DNA of 64,000 bases from Vibrio natriegens NBRC 15636 = ATCC 14048 = DSM 759 (GCF_035621455.1 NZ_CP141822.1:1364001-1428000), one strand, 5' to 3'; numbered from the stretch's first letter, positions 26,254 through 35,888 are shown. Notes: generated by a model not told the origin, from the sequence alone. Translations and numbers: made by a program.

Positions 26254-26276
26254 GGGCTGTGTTAAAGTTCACAGCC
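26254..26276. terminator. Hairpin after pepF
   Basis: GGCTGTG and CACAGCC form a perfect stem around a nine-base loop, 62 bases after the stop. It is followed only by TTAT, so termination is uncertain. Confidence 0.45.
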
Positions 26277-26327
26277 TTATACCCAAGTGACTTGAGATGC
26301 CATTTGCACTAGGTTACTTGGGTATAA
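26277..26327. repeat. Vibrio-type intergenic inverted repeat
   Basis: TTATACCCAAGT (26277-26288) and ACTTGGGTATAA (26316-26327) are perfect 12-bp inverted repeats around a 27-base centre. TATACCCAAGT-bounded elements are familiar dispersed intergenic repeats in Vibrio genomes (from memory), possibly MITE-like. Confidence 0.6.
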
Positions 26328-26501
26328 CAATTTGTAATTGATTAACAAATAAGCGGTTTGTTGCTTGGTTTGAGTGTATGGCTCGAAACGGTATTGGATT
26401 TTCGTTGAAAATGTCGATTTCTACTCATAAGTGGGATCGCAGCAACAAAAATTCTTTGTACAATTTATTAACATACCCGCCGTGCAATTAAGGAGTAACG
26501 C

Positions 26502-27530
26502 ATGACGAAGTCTTTCTTTCGCCAATCGTTTTTAGCTGATACGTTAGATATGCATATTGATGTAGAACCAGCAGAGCTGGCGCTATCTAATGGAGTGACA
26601 CTAAAACTCTATCAGCGTGGTGTGCTAGAAGTGGTCCCTGAGAACTACACTCAGGAGACGAAAAACATCATTATCTCAACAGGTATTCACGGCGACGAAA
26701 CGGCACCGATGGAACTGGTCGACTCAATGATTAAAGACATTGAATCCGGTTTTATGCAGGTTGATGCCCGTTGTCTATTCATCATCGCTCACCCTGAGTC
26801 TACCTTGGCGCATACGCGTTTTCTTGAGGAAAACCTCAACCGCTTATTCGATGATAAAGGTCATACGCCAACCAAAGAGTTGGCTATTGCAGATTTACTG
26901 AAGTTGCACGTCTGTGACTTCTTTAAAGGTACTGACCCAGAAACGCGCTGGCATCTTGACTTACACTGTGCAATTCGTGGTTCTAAACACTACACGTTTG
27001 CTGTGAGTCCTAAGACACGCCATCCGGTTCGAAGCCAAGCTCTAATGGAGTTTTTGGATAGTGGCCACATTGAAGCGGTTCTATTATCAAACTCTCCGGC
27101 GAGTACATTCAGCTGGTACAGTGCAGAAAACTTTAGCGCGCAAGCTCTGACAATGGAGCTTGGACGTGTTGCTCGAATTGGTGAGAATGATTTAGATAAG
27201 CTGACGGCGTTTGATTTAGCGCTTCGCAATTTAGTTTCAGGTACCAAAGCTGAGCATTTGCCTAAGCCATGTATTAAATATCGTGTTAGCCGTACTATTG
27301 TGCGTTTACACGATGACTTCGACTTCATGTTTGACGATGATGTAGAAAACTTTACGTCGTTTGTTCATGGTGAAGTGTTCGGTCACGACGGTGATAAGCC
27401 ATTGATGGCTAAGAATGATAACGAAGCCATTGTATTTCCAAACCGTAAGGTTGCCATTGGTCAGCGCGCAGCTTTAATGGTCTGCGAAGTGAAAACCCGC
27501 TTTGAAGACGGCGAATTGGTATACGATTAA
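26502..27530 (+). CDS. astE: Succinylglutamate desuccinylase
   Basis: A 342-residue zinc carboxypeptidase-like enzyme, the last step of arginine succinyltransferase (AST) catabolism: succinylglutamate to succinate and glutamate. Zinc ligands are visible in STGIHGDETAPME (HxxE, about residues 63-66), the third His being in WHLDLHCAIRGS (about 149-160). The Glu of TMELGRVARIG (about 215) is the likely catalytic residue. The rest of the ast operon is not here, and astE alone at this place matches other vibrios as I recall. Preceded by AAGGAG. Confidence 0.92.
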   Translation: MTKSFFRQSFLADTLDMHIDVEPAELALSNGVTLKLYQRGVLEVVPENYTQETKNIIISTGIHGDETAPMELVDSMIKDIESGFMQVDARCLFIIAHPESTLAHTRFLEENLNRLFDDKGHTPTKELAIADLLKLHVCDFFKGTDPETRWHLDLHCAIRGSKHYTFAVSPKTRHPVRSQALMEFLDSGHIEAVLLSNSPASTFSWYSAENFSAQALTMELGRVARIGENDLDKLTAFDLALRNLVSGTKAEHLPKPCIKYRVSRTIVRLHDDFDFMFDDDVENFTSFVHGEVFGHDGDKPLMAKNDNEAIVFPNRKVAIGQRAALMVCEVKTRFEDGELVYD

Positions 27531-27593
27531 AGCAAAGCTTTCAGGCGCATAACGCGAAATATTAGGTGTAACGCTTCGAAGTCGTTGCAATTT

Positions 27594-27632
27594 ACCGAGG
27601 CTTAACTGTAAGGTTAGGCCTCGTTTGTTTTT
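27594..27632 (+). terminator. Terminator after astE, abutting btuC
   Basis: CGAGGCTTAAC and GGTTAGGCCTCG form a stem followed by TTTGTTTTT. It ends about ten bases before the btuC ATG, so btuC must have a promoter within or very near this stem, or depend on read-through. Confidence 0.65.
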
Positions 27633-27642
27633 ATCGGCTATT

Positions 27643-28638
27643 ATGGATTTTCAACAACTTATCCTGAACAAGGAGCGTCGCTGGCAGCGCAATCTTTTGA
27701 TTATGTCCGCCGTGCTCATATTACTCTCTGCCATTCACCTGATGGTCGGAGAGATTTTCCTTTCTCCTTTTCAATCGCTTTCCGCATTCGAGCACAAATT
27801 ATTAGTGGATTTACGCTTACCAAGATTGCTGTCTGCCGCCATTATTGGCGCTGCGCTTGCTGTCTCTGGTGCAACACTTCAAGTGCTGTTAGGAAACGTT
27901 CTCGCTGAACCGGGTGTGCTTGGTATTTCCGGTGGCGCTAGCCTCGCCATGGTATTGGTGATGTTTGCGATTCCTACTTTGCCGACGCCGCTGATCTTTA
28001 TGCTGGCCGCCATCGCGGGTTCGATGTTGTTTACCTTAATCTTGGTTTCTATTGCAAGAGTGATGCACCTGACAACTGCACGCTTGTTGTTGGTTGGTGT
28101 GGCGTTGGGAATATTCTCTAGTGCAATTGTTACTTGGGCATTCTATTTCAGCGATGATCTCAGCCTTCGCCAGTTAATGTATTGGCTGATGGGGAGCATT
28201 GGTGGGGCGAGTTGGTATCAGCATTCCGTAACATTAGTGATGTTGCCTGTTTTGATTTGGCTGTGCTGTAAGGGCAAGCCGCTCGATAAGCTGATGTTAG
28301 GTGAAATCCACGCCACTCAGCTCGGCATCGATGTTCATCAAATGCGCTGGAAATTGATATTAGCGATTTCAATCCTTGTCGGTGGTTCGGTCGCTCTTGG
28401 AGGGATAATCAGCTTTGTTGGATTAGTTGTGCCTCATCTGCTGCGTTTAGCATTTGGTACAGAAAATCGATACTTGCTGCCGCTGTCTGCGATAGCGGGT
28501 GCTGCGTTGTTGGTGTTTGCTGATATCGGTGCGAGATTATTACTCGACTCTGCTGAACTGCCACTGGGCGTTATGACCACATCGATTGGTGCGCCTATTT
28601 TCATTTGGATGCTGGTGAAGAGTCATGATGCACGTTAA
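27643..28638 (+). CDS. btuC: Vitamin B12 ABC transporter permease
   Basis: 331 residues from ATG 27643; a TTG six codons earlier lies in the terminator and is less likely. A FecCD-family permease with about ten membrane segments. Family parts: [20 protein letters not shown] (about residues 60-79), [14 protein letters not shown] (about 99-112), and [15 protein letters not shown] (the loop that contacts the ATPase). BtuC imports cobalamin across the inner membrane with BtuD and BtuF. It overlaps btuD by 14 bases. No cobalamin riboswitch is seen upstream, and btuF is not adjacent. Confidence 0.92.
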   Translation: MDFQQLILNKERRWQRNLLIMSAVLILLSAIHLMVGEIFLSPFQSLSAFEHKLLVDLRLPRLLSAAIIGAALAVSGATLQVLLGNVLAEPGVLGISGGASLAMVLVMFAIPTLPTPLIFMLAAIAGSMLFTLILVSIARVMHLTTARLLLVGVALGIFSSAIVTWAFYFSDDLSLRQLMYWLMGSIGGASWYQHSVTLVMLPVLIWLCCKGKPLDKLMLGEIHATQLGIDVHQMRWKLILAISILVGGSVALGGIISFVGLVVPHLLRLAFGTENRYLLPLSAIAGAALLVFADIGARLLLDSAELPLGVMTTSIGAPIFIWMLVKSHDAR

Positions 28639-29392
28639 GCATATTGCGGTAGGAAACCGACTATTACCATTGTCGTTTGAATGTAACGCAGGGGAGATCG
28701 TGCATGTCGTCGGCCCAAATGGCTCGGGGAAAAGTACCTTGTTAGCCGCGATTTCCGGCACGCTTACCAGCCACGATTCTGTGAGTGGTGAAGTGAGCGT
28801 TAATAGCGGGGATTTACTCACTATGCCGTTGTCTGAGCAGGCTTACCTGAGAGGGTATTTATGTCAGCAATCCAGACCAGTATTTAACGTCGATGTATTT
28901 CAGTATCTCGCGCTGTCTTTACCTAGTGGGGTGAAGATCAGTGACGGCAAAGTGCGCGACGCGGTAAACGCAGTAATTGAGCTTGTTCAGTTACAGGATA
29001 AGTTACACCGTAGCATTCAGACGCTTTCTGGTGGTGAATGGCAGCGTGTGAGACTGGCCGGTGTCTGTTTGCAGGTTTGGCGCAGTATCAACCCGTATTC
29101 GCAGCTACTGATTTTGGATGAGCCTGCTGCTCCGTTAGATATCGCCCAAGAGGGGCTGCTCTATCAGCTGATTGCAGAAGTCTCAGCTCAGGGTGTTGGT
29201 GTGTTGGTCGCGAACCATGATTTAAACCGAACTCTGAGGCATGCTGATAAAGTGCTGTTGCTGAGTAATGGCGTGTTGCACTCATCAGGCAAAGCTGAGG
29301 ATGTATTAACAGAAGAGGGGCTGGGAGAGGTTTTCAACACTCAGGTAAGAAGGGTGATGGTTGAAGAGAAACCGTATCTGCTTTTCGAATAG
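28625..29392 (+). CDS. btuD: Vitamin B12 ABC transporter ATP-binding protein
   Basis: 255 residues. Walker A is [16 protein letters not shown] (about residues 29-44), the ABC signature [13 protein letters not shown] (about 139-151), Walker [13 protein letters not shown] (about 165-176), and the switch His is in [12 protein letters not shown]. It drives B12 import with BtuC. The start ATG is embedded in the end of btuC. The cobTSU genes 1.5 kb upstream make this a corrinoid uptake and salvage region. Confidence 0.93.
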   Translation: MMHVKHIAVGNRLLPLSFECNAGEIVHVVGPNGSGKSTLLAAISGTLTSHDSVSGEVSVNSGDLLTMPLSEQAYLRGYLCQQSRPVFNVDVFQYLALSLPSGVKISDGKVRDAVNAVIELVQLQDKLHRSIQTLSGGEWQRVRLAGVCLQVWRSINPYSQLLILDEPAAPLDIAQEGLLYQLIAEVSAQGVGVLVANHDLNRTLRHADKVLLLSNGVLHSSGKAEDVLTEEGLGEVFNTQVRRVMVEEKPYLLFE

Positions 29393-29419
29393 GTTTTCCT
29401 ATTCACTCTTAGCTTTCAA

Positions 29420-29453
29420 GCAATAAAAAACGACCTACTCGGGTCGTTTTTTC
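29420..29453. terminator. Bidirectional terminator after btuD
   Basis: AAAAAACGACC and GGTCGTTTTTT pair around TACTCG; it serves btuD and the convergent gene at 29474. Confidence 0.9.
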
Positions 29454-29473
29454 GATGTGATTTTTGTCGCTGT

Positions 29474-30082
29474 TTATTGCGTCAGTGGCTTAAGGTCCGC
29501 CGGACGGTAGTAAACCGATTTTAGAACTTTGCCTTTACGTACCGTTTTGCCTTCAGATACAAAGTCTTCTGCACATTTGGCGATGATGTACTCGCCCTGA
29601 TGTACCGCCATCAGTTTGATGCCTTGTTCTGCGTAGAATGCTTCTGTTTCTGTGTATTCTTTTTCGTTGCGGCACACTTTGCTCATGTTGCTTGAGTGCA
29701 CTTCGTCCCAGCAAGGAATAAAGTCGATACCACGGTTTACCGCAACGTTCAGTAGCAGGTCAATCAGGTAACTGATCGCCAGATTGTCTTCCACTTTGCT
29801 GTTACCAAGGTGTACAAGACGACCCATAAGAACGTAAACGCTGTCTACGATTGCGTCTGCTTGTTCTGTTTTACAATCTGCTTCTGCCAGCTCAGTCAGC
29901 TCTTCGATCGCCAAAGATGTGTGCAGCGTATCCGCTTGCGCATCCAGACTCGCTTCGTCTGCGACTGGAAGATCGAACGTGCTACGGAACTCGGTGATGT
30001 CACGGTATAAGTGATCAAAAATCTCTTGGGTTAGCTTTGACAGTTGCATTCTGATATCCATTGAATCGATTGAAGCGGTCAT
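29474..30082 (-). CDS. MazG/PRA-PH-like nucleoside triphosphate pyrophosphohydrolase family protein
   Basis: About 202 residues from ATG 30082 (MTASIDSMDIRM); an ATG seven codons later is an alternative. The frame is open further upstream but would overlap the neighbouring gene. The N-terminal half has the acidic helix pattern EELTELAEADCKTEQADAIVD (about residues 62-82, ExxE...ExxD), typical of all-alpha NTP pyrophosphohydrolases. The C-terminal half (YYRPADLKPL) matches phage-like members. It may hydrolyse non-canonical nucleotides. Family call is fair; substrate unknown. Confidence 0.7.
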   Translation of the reverse strand: MTASIDSMDIRMQLSKLTQEIFDHLYRDITEFRSTFDLPVADEASLDAQADTLHTSLAIEELTELAEADCKTEQADAIVDSVYVLMGRLVHLGNSKVEDNLAISYLIDLLLNVAVNRGIDFIPCWDEVHSSNMSKVCRNEKEYTETEAFYAEQGIKLMAVHQGEYIIAKCAEDFVSEGKTVRKGKVLKSVYYRPADLKPLTQ

Positions 30083-30188
30083 GATAACAAACCGCTCTTT
30101 ATTCCCCAAGAGACAAGAGTCTAACTGACTATTAAATCTGCCGCTTGGAGTGAAGTAAGGTGCCGCTCTGAACGTTATAAGCCGTAAC

Positions 30189-30770
30189 TTATCGAAATAA
30201 ATACGGGAACAAAGTTTTGCGCTCTTCCTCTGAAAGGGCAGAAACACGCGCGATGTTGGTATCTGGGATTGACTCAGGATCAGGGTAGTGTTTCAACACC
30301 TTTTCCATGCTCTCTTCACGAATAAGATGGAAGATAGGATAAGGCGAGCGGTTCGTCAGGTTCTCGTCGTCTTCTGGCTCTGCACCACCAAAACAGTAAT
30401 CTGGATGGAACGTAGCCACCTGGAAAATACCTTCCCAATCTTGCTGCTTGATTAAGCCTTCAACCCAATCAATAAACAAGTTGTAGTCCCAGAAATCGTC
30501 GAGCATATTTGGAACAACGACTAAGGTCGTTTCCAGCTTCTCTGGCTCTGTGTTACTTAGTTCAATTAACTGCAACAAAATATCTTCCAGCAAGGCTTCT
30601 TCTTGAGACGCCTCACTAACGAAGATTTTAATTTGTTTATTACGTTGCGGTTTGGCTGCAAACGGGCATAAATTCAGTCCGATAACGACATCATTCAGCC
30701 ATTGATCCACTTGTTGGGTGATCGCGTTTACATCTGTAGTTTGGTTTGTTGGTGTTGAGCGCGTTGACAT
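30189..30770 (-). CDS. DUF1415 family protein
   Basis: A 193-residue cytoplasmic protein. It matches the conserved DUF1415 pattern: VIGLNLCPFA (about residues 29-38), LVVVPNMLDDFWDYN (about 83-97), VATFHPDYCF and NRSPYPIFHLIREES (about 139-153). No biochemical function is established. It is upstream of and in the same direction as the MazG-like gene, with about 100 bp between, so co-transcription is possible. Confidence 0.85.
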   Translation of the reverse strand: MSTRSTPTNQTTDVNAITQQVDQWLNDVVIGLNLCPFAAKPQRNKQIKIFVSEASQEEALLEDILLQLIELSNTEPEKLETTLVVVPNMLDDFWDYNLFIDWVEGLIKQQDWEGIFQVATFHPDYCFGGAEPEDDENLTNRSPYPIFHLIREESMEKVLKHYPDPESIPDTNIARVSALSEEERKTLFPYLFR

Positions 30771-30836
30771 ACGATTTTTAAATCATTTTGAAAGTGGCGC
30801 AAGCATAGCAGATATACTAGGCTCTGTTGACCCTAA

Positions 30837-32060
30837 TTAACTTCTTCTCAAGCTGGCTACTTCTTCACTTTCCTTTGTGTCGTGTGTCTGTGTGATGCGT
30901 TTGAGATAAGCTATCGCGCTAAACATCGCTAGATAGACAACGCTACCGCCGATAAGCACTGTAGACCATCCGCCATGTTGCCAGCAGTAAAGCAGTAAGA
31001 ATCCACCAAGACTGCCGCCCACATAGTAATGCACCAGGTATAGAGCCGTTGCCGTCGCTTTCGCGGTTGTCGCTTTTTGGCCAACCCACCCGTAAGCCAA
31101 AGTGTGGGTGAAGAAGGCTCCAAAGCTAATCAGAAGCAAGCCGAACAGCATAGCAGCCACACTTTCAATCGCCGCGAACCACATGCCGCTCATGCTGAGA
31201 ATGGCACCTAAGAACATCCCCAAAATAGATGAGTAACGTTTACTCCAGTGGCCAGCACAACGGGATGAGAACGTACCACCTAAATAACAAACGAAGATAA
31301 GTGATGCCAAGCCGACCGGAATGTTGTGCGGCTCACTAACCAATCTGAAACCCATTACGGAATACAGGTTAACGAATAGTGCGAAATTAAGGCCACCAAT
31401 CAACATGGCGAACCATATACGCTGGTTTTTGAAGTGACCTAAGATAGCGCGGTTTTGTTGTCTCAATCCACTCGAAGAAGGGGTGAAGTTACGTTGTTTT
31501 GGTAGCAAATAATGTACGCAAATTACGCCTAACAGGGTCACTACCATTATGGCTTCAATCGCTACATCCACACTGAAATTGTCAGCCAATAAGCCGCCAC
31601 TAATACGTCCCACAATTCCACCTAATGAGTTGGCTGCAATATAGGTACCTATCGCCATGGAGAAGGCGTGCTTATCGAGTTCTTCTGCCATATAGGCGAC
31701 CGCTACGGCAGCAAAAGCGGCCAATGCAACACCAATAAGGGCGCGGCAGATAACCAAAAACAGGAATGAATCACCAAGTAGCATCAGTGCAGACAGAATC
31801 GGGATAGCGAATAAGCCAGCCATCATGACCGGTTTTCGCCCGATGGTTTCAGACAATACTGCCATTGGTACGAGGCTGAAAGAGAGCGCCAACGTGGAGG
31901 AGGCAAACAACCAGTTCACCTGCGTTTCAGAAATGGCAAACAACTGAGCAAAGGTCGGCAACATAGGCTGCAACTGATATAAGTTAGAGAAGACTAAGAA
32001 TGAACCCAGTGCAAGAGCGAGCGTGATTCGTTTGTATTCTGGCGTGCCGAAGATGACCAT
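30837..32060 (-). CDS. MFS transporter (YnfM-like drug/sugar exporter)
   Basis: 407 residues with twelve membrane segments. The loop 2-3 motif VLSETIGRKPVMMAGLF (about residues 64-80, the GxxxDRxGRK type with E for D) is clear. It is preceded by LQPMLPTFAQLFAISETQVN, typical of the YnfM/arabinose-efflux-like branch. Probably exports a small molecule using proton motive force. It is divergently paired with a LysR regulator, the usual pairing for inducible exporters. Confidence 0.85.
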   Translation of the reverse strand: MVIFGTPEYKRITLALALGSFLVFSNLYQLQPMLPTFAQLFAISETQVNWLFASSTLALSFSLVPMAVLSETIGRKPVMMAGLFAIPILSALMLLGDSFLFLVICRALIGVALAAFAAVAVAYMAEELDKHAFSMAIGTYIAANSLGGIVGRISGGLLADNFSVDVAIEAIMVVTLLGVICVHYLLPKQRNFTPSSSGLRQQNRAILGHFKNQRIWFAMLIGGLNFALFVNLYSVMGFRLVSEPHNIPVGLASLIFVCYLGGTFSSRCAGHWSKRYSSILGMFLGAILSMSGMWFAAIESVAAMLFGLLLISFGAFFTHTLAYGWVGQKATTAKATATALYLVHYYVGGSLGGFLLLYCWQHGGWSTVLIGGSVVYLAMFSAIAYLKRITQTHDTKESEEVASLRRS

Positions 32061-32144
32061 GTGTCCTGCCTGATGCGAGAGCGCAATATAAAGAAACTGT
32101 GATCAATCTATCAGCTAATCGTAAATTAAAAAAATATATTAAAA

Positions 32145-32159
32145 ATATGGATACCATAT
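32145..32159. promoter_or_regulatory. Palindrome in the MFS/LysR intergenic region
   Basis: ATATGGATACCATAT has six-base arms ATATGG / CCATAT around ATA. It lies 13 bases before the LysR GTG, as expected for an autoregulatory LysR-type site that also controls the divergent exporter. Confidence 0.5.
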
Positions 32160-32171
32160 ATTTTTGATCTA

Positions 32172-33041
32172 GTGGAATCAAAGCAACTGAAACATTTCCT
32201 TGCTGTAGCTGAGCAAGGCAACATCACCCATGCCGCGAAGGTGCTGAACATTGCTCAGCCTGCCTTGAGTATCTCTATTAAAAAATTCGAGCAGTCTCTG
32301 GGAGTCACACTGTTTCGGCGAGAAGATAAGAAGATTAGCCTAACCCAAGAGGGCGAAACCTTGTTGGTTCACGCGAAGCGGGTCATTCAGCAATTGCACG
32401 ATGCACAGCTCGCGATTAATGAACTGAAAGGGTTAGCTAAAGGTGAAGTGCGCTTGGGTACGCCGTCGATGATGGGAAGCTATTTTTTCCCACGTATCGT
32501 CATGGCGTTTAAGAGCCGGTTCCCGGATTTGAAATTAACGCTGGTGGAAGCGGGTACGCATTCAATAAGAAGTATGTTGCTTGATGGACGGTTAGATATC
32601 GGGGTGATTAGTTGTGACAATGTACCCGACGATCTCGAGACCGATCATCTGTTTACCAGCCAGATGGTTGCCGTTGTCGCGCCAGAGCACGAGTTAGCAC
32701 AGCGTGAATCACTCACCTTTGATGAGTTTTTTGAACACGAATTGGTGATGTTCCAGCGCGGCTATTTCCATCGTGAGTTTTTAGACCAGGTCAGCGAGGA
32801 GCACGGCTTTACCATGAAGTCGTCATTTGAAACCAACTTATTGCCATTGATCCTCAGCATCGTAAAGCATGAGTTTGCGATTACGTCGTTACTCGAACTG
32901 GTCACTCAGCATGAAAAAGATGTGGTGGGGATTCCGTTTAATCCGCCAGTTACGCTCGATCTGGCGCTAGCATGGCGGAAAGACGGTTATTTATCGATTG
33001 CAGACAGAACGTTTATTGATTTCGTTAAACGTTATTTGTAG
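32172..33041 (+). CDS. LysR-family transcriptional regulator
   Basis: 289 residues from GTG 32172. The N-terminal winged helix is KQLKHFLAVAEQGNITHAAK then LNIAQPALSISIKKFEQSLG (about residues 4-44). It is followed by an effector domain of the CynR/CbbR fold (GEVRLGTPSMMGSYFFP, about 91-107). It likely senses a small molecule and controls the divergent MFS gene. Confidence 0.88.
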   Translation: MESKQLKHFLAVAEQGNITHAAKVLNIAQPALSISIKKFEQSLGVTLFRREDKKISLTQEGETLLVHAKRVIQQLHDAQLAINELKGLAKGEVRLGTPSMMGSYFFPRIVMAFKSRFPDLKLTLVEAGTHSIRSMLLDGRLDIGVISCDNVPDDLETDHLFTSQMVAVVAPEHELAQRESLTFDEFFEHELVMFQRGYFHREFLDQVSEEHGFTMKSSFETNLLPLILSIVKHEFAITSLLELVTQHEKDVVGIPFNPPVTLDLALAWRKDGYLSIADRTFIDFVKRYL

Positions 33042-33048
33042 TCAGACC

Positions 33049-33279
33049 CTAGTCACCTTTATACATCTTTTCAAAGTTTTTGGGATTCCAGCCAATCATC
33101 AACTGGTCGCCAATTTTCAGGACTGGAAGTGAGCGGGCACCCAGCGCATCCAGCTCTTTACGGCCACGTTGCATTTTTGCGTTGCAAAGGCGATAAGTGA
33201 TGTTTTTTGAGTCCAGATAACGTTGAGCATCTTTGCAGTGGGGGCATTTATCTTTGACGTAAAGAACGACACGTTTCAT
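33049..33279 (-). CDS. Glutaredoxin-family protein
   Basis: 76 residues from ATG 33279, which follows TGGAGAG at good spacing; the longer frame upstream lacks a site. The active site CPHC is at about residues 12-15, the cis-Pro segment is RSLPVLKIG (about 50-58), and GWNPKNFEKM ends the domain. A small thiol-disulfide oxidoreductase of the NrdH/GrxA-like fold. The partner is unknown. It converges on the LysR gene. Confidence 0.8.
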   Translation of the reverse strand: MKRVVLYVKDKCPHCKDAQRYLDSKNITYRLCNAKMQRGRKELDALGARSLPVLKIGDQLMIGWNPKNFEKMYKGD

Positions 33280-33428
33280 TGAATTTCTCTCCATTATCTT
33301 TGGGATGCGAAGTTTAACGGCCTTTATCGACAATTGAAAGGCGAAATCTATTGTCAAAGCGAGGGTGAAAGTGCTGATTATCTCAGGTATATTTAGCGCC
33401 TTTCCCTTGTCATAGCAGACTTTATACC

Positions 33429-33944
33429 ATGCATCCGTCACTTCGATACATTCAGGGTTACCCTCCACACATTGTTGAGCAAGTTAGCTCGCTGGTAGAC
33501 AGCGGTAAACTGGTTCCTTGGTTTGAAAAGCGCTATCCAGAACGTCATCAAATTAAAAGTGAAAAGGCGCTGTATGAGTACGCTATAGCGATAAAAAATC
33601 GTTACATGAAGAAAGCAGCACCTATCAGTAAAGTGGTCTACGATAAGAAAATTCACTTGATTAATAATGCGCTAGGGCTGCACAGCGTGATCAGTCGTAA
33701 TCATGGTGGCAAGCTCAAATCGAAGAACGAGATTCGCATTGCGAATGTTTTTAAAGAAGCTCCAGAGCCACTACTGAGAATGCTGGTGGTTCATGAACTG
33801 GCTCATACGCGAGAGAAAAACCACGATAAAGCGTTTTACCAACTGTGCTGTTATATGGAACCCGAGTATCACCAGTTAGAGTTTGATGCCCGTCTGTTTA
33901 TGATTTACCTCGATTTAAAAGCGAATTCGAATGAAGAACAATAA
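33429..33944 (+). CDS. YgjP-like (M48-type) metallopeptidase domain protein
   Basis: 171 residues. The zinc motif [20 protein letters not shown] (about residues 118-137) is HExxH plus a downstream His, as in YgjP/WLM-type gluzincins. No signal peptide. The biological role is unknown. Its 3' end overlaps the start of rlmF by 14 bases, which suggests translational coupling. Confidence 0.82.
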   Translation: MHPSLRYIQGYPPHIVEQVSSLVDSGKLVPWFEKRYPERHQIKSEKALYEYAIAIKNRYMKKAAPISKVVYDKKIHLINNALGLHSVISRNHGGKLKSKNEIRIANVFKEAPEPLLRMLVVHELAHTREKNHDKAFYQLCCYMEPEYHQLEFDARLFMIYLDLKANSNEEQ

Positions 33945-35055
33945 CCACACCGCTAAGCCAGAAAATTCTAAAAAAAATGCCAAGCCAAAGCAGAGTAGAG
34001 GCGATGCAAAAGGCGAAAAGCGTGTGAAGCAAAAAACCTCTGCTAAAGCAAAATCGCCAGTGGCAACGAACAGCGATGTGGACTTCATTAAAGTAGCTAA
34101 AAGTGGATTACACGAACGTAACCAGCATCGTGGCCGCTATGACTTTAAAAAATTAACGGCAAGTGAGCCTGGGCTAAAAGCTTTTGTGATTAAAAATCCG
34201 AACGGGGAAGACTCGATAAACTTCTCTGATCCAAAAGCGGTCAAAATGCTCAATAAAGCCTTGTTAGCCGCGCATTACGATATTGAATTCTGGGATATCC
34301 CTGAACACTATCTTTGCCCACCAATTCCAGGACGTGCGGATTACATTCACCGTGTCGCTGAGTTACTCGATGGGGAAGTGAAAGGTAAATACCCGCATCA
34401 CGATGTGCGAGCGTTGGACATTGGTGTTGGTGCAAACTGTATCTACCCAATTGTTGGAGTGACAGAATACGGATGGCACTATACTGGAAGCGACGTTGAT
34501 CCTAAGTCAATTGAATCGGCTCAGGCAATCGTCGATGGCAATGTGTCACTAAATGGCAGAATCGAACTGGTTCGCCAGATGAGCCAGGCAAACATCTATC
34601 GCGGGGTAATTCAGCCGAATGAGCGTTACGATGTCACAACTTGTAATCCACCATTTCACCGTTCGGCAGAAGAAGCCGCGATGGGAAGTCAACGTAAAGT
34701 GGACAACCTTAGAGCTAACCAACGTAAGAAAGGCGTGAAACCAGAGCGTGTAAACTCGGCAAAACCAACGCTTAACTTTGGTGGTCAAAACGCAGAGCTT
34801 TGGTGCGAAGGCGGGGAAGCGGCGTTTATCCGTAAAATGGCTAACGAAAGCCAAGCCTTCAGCGCCCAAGTGCTCTGGTTTACTACGCTGATTTCGAAAA
34901 AAGAGAATGTTCGCCCTATGCGCAAACAGCTTGAGAAATTGGGCGTAAAAGCCATTCGTGTGGTAGAGATGAGCCAAGGACAAAAAATCAGCCGTTTTAT
35001 TGCCTGGTCGTATATGGATAAAGAGCAGCGAAAGGCGTGGCGAGCGCTTAAGTAG
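33931..35055 (+). CDS. rlmF: 23S rRNA (adenine(1618)-N6)-methyltransferase
   Basis: 374 residues. The N-terminal ~45 residues are lysine-rich and low complexity (for RNA binding). The catalytic core starts near [19 protein letters not shown] motif I is [17 protein letters not shown] (about residues 155-171). The N6-adenine methylase motif is NPPFH (about 236-240), preceded by YDVTTC. It methylates A1618 of 23S rRNA. It overlaps the YgjP-like gene. Confidence 0.95.
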   Translation: MKNNNHTAKPENSKKNAKPKQSRGDAKGEKRVKQKTSAKAKSPVATNSDVDFIKVAKSGLHERNQHRGRYDFKKLTASEPGLKAFVIKNPNGEDSINFSDPKAVKMLNKALLAAHYDIEFWDIPEHYLCPPIPGRADYIHRVAELLDGEVKGKYPHHDVRALDIGVGANCIYPIVGVTEYGWHYTGSDVDPKSIESAQAIVDGNVSLNGRIELVRQMSQANIYRGVIQPNERYDVTTCNPPFHRSAEEAAMGSQRKVDNLRANQRKKGVKPERVNSAKPTLNFGGQNAELWCEGGEAAFIRKMANESQAFSAQVLWFTTLISKKENVRPMRKQLEKLGVKAIRVVEMSQGQKISRFIAWSYMDKEQRKAWRALK

Positions 35056-35089
35056 CCAAATAAACAATGTAGCTCACCTAAATCTTTCA

Positions 35090-35132
35090 ATCTGTCAGTT
35101 CTTTATTTACTCTGCAATCAGAGCTGACAGAT
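35090..35132. repeat. Hairpin repeat A
   Basis: TCTGTCAG and CTGACAGA form a stem around a 25-base loop. The same element, inverted, lies at 35581-35619 (arms CCGTCAG / CTGACGG, inner TCT/AGA conserved). The two copies bracket the small gene 35257-35514. It may also terminate rlmF. Confidence 0.5.
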
Positions 35133-35256
35133 TCTACTTAGTTGTTCCCAGCGCATACTCCATTTTTGCTTCAAGCCTACAACATCACTTTCTATTTTGA
35201 CGAACTTTCAGGGCGTTACTACTATTCAATAAACTCCCTTATATGAGTGAATAAAC

Positions 35257-35514
35257 ATGAAGGTAGGAATTGTTAGAGAATACTCTTCAACGGATAAAGT
35301 TGAAGAAGACGAATGTGTTGTCATGTTAGGAAAGGCAGAGTTAGTCGCCGGTGAAATCCGCATAAGTGGTAGCGGTGAAAGAGATCCAACCTCCAAACAT
35401 GATGGGTACGCTTTGACGGGGTATGTCATGCTTCACCCTTCCGAATTTCAAAAGGTGGTCGATATGGCGCTTGCAGCTGGCGTGATCACGATAAATGTTG
35501 CGGATAATAAATAG
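35257..35514 (+). CDS. Small protein of unknown function
   Basis: 85 residues: MKVGIVREYSS, then an acidic stretch and an alpha/beta pattern ending VVDMALAAGVITINVADNK. Soluble, with no signal peptide or membrane segment. The start is ATG 35257 after weakly purine-rich AATAAACATG. It is bracketed by two inverted copies of a hairpin repeat, which hints it was inserted as a unit beside rlmF. No family recognised. Confidence 0.55.
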   Translation: MKVGIVREYSSTDKVEEDECVVMLGKAELVAGEIRISGSGERDPTSKHDGYALTGYVMLHPSEFQKVVDMALAAGVITINVADNK

Positions 35515-35580
35515 ATGGATATTTAAAATGTGAGATTTAAGGTTTCGCCTTATCTTTATTTGCCCACTACCTCTTTCCAC

Positions 35581-35619
35581 CCGTCAGCTCTAATTTACTT
35601 CGGTATTTAGAACTGACGG
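35581..35619. repeat. Hairpin repeat B (inverted copy of A)
   Basis: CCGTCAGCTCTAA and TTTAGAACTGACGG form the stem. Its reverse complement aligns with hairpin A. It is followed by the 195-bp duplicated segment at 35663. Confidence 0.5.
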
Positions 35620-35662
35620 ACTACTTTATTTCAGCCATCCCTCTGTCATTTCGCATTAACAC

Positions 35663-35857
35663 TCCCTCATTAGCGGATTATGTGACTTTCCCGAACAAAA
35701 AGTTCCCCAAATGGCTGCGTCACATCGAAAGTCCAGAATAATGCAATATTGTATAGCTAAATTCGTAGTGTCGATCGCTAACTTACTGATTATCCTTTGA
35801 AGTGCTCAAAAAAAGACGACATCATATTTGACAGTAAATGCAGGCTTGGTGACGTCT
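35663..35857 (+). repeat. Long direct repeat, copy 1
   Basis: About 195 bp, highly similar to 40304-40497 in the same orientation. Shared blocks include CAAATGGCTGCGTCACATCG, AGTCCAGAATAATGCAATAT and TGTCGATCGCTAACTTACTG. Each copy ends in a 96-102 bp attC-like site. Copy 2 sits directly before a metzincin gene, and copy 1 about 550 bp before its paralogue. Confidence 0.8.
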
Positions 35858-35871
35858 AAATAGCGTTAGGC
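35776..35871 (+). repeat. attC-like site, 96 bp
   Basis: CGCTAAC to GCGTTAGGC, inverted core-type ends, with inner arms AGACG / CGTCT (AAAGACGACATCATA ... GTGACGTCT). The interior CTTTGAAGTGCTC links it to the 93-bp sites of the first island. Confidence 0.6.
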
Positions 35872-35888
35872 AAATAGATGAGAAGTGG

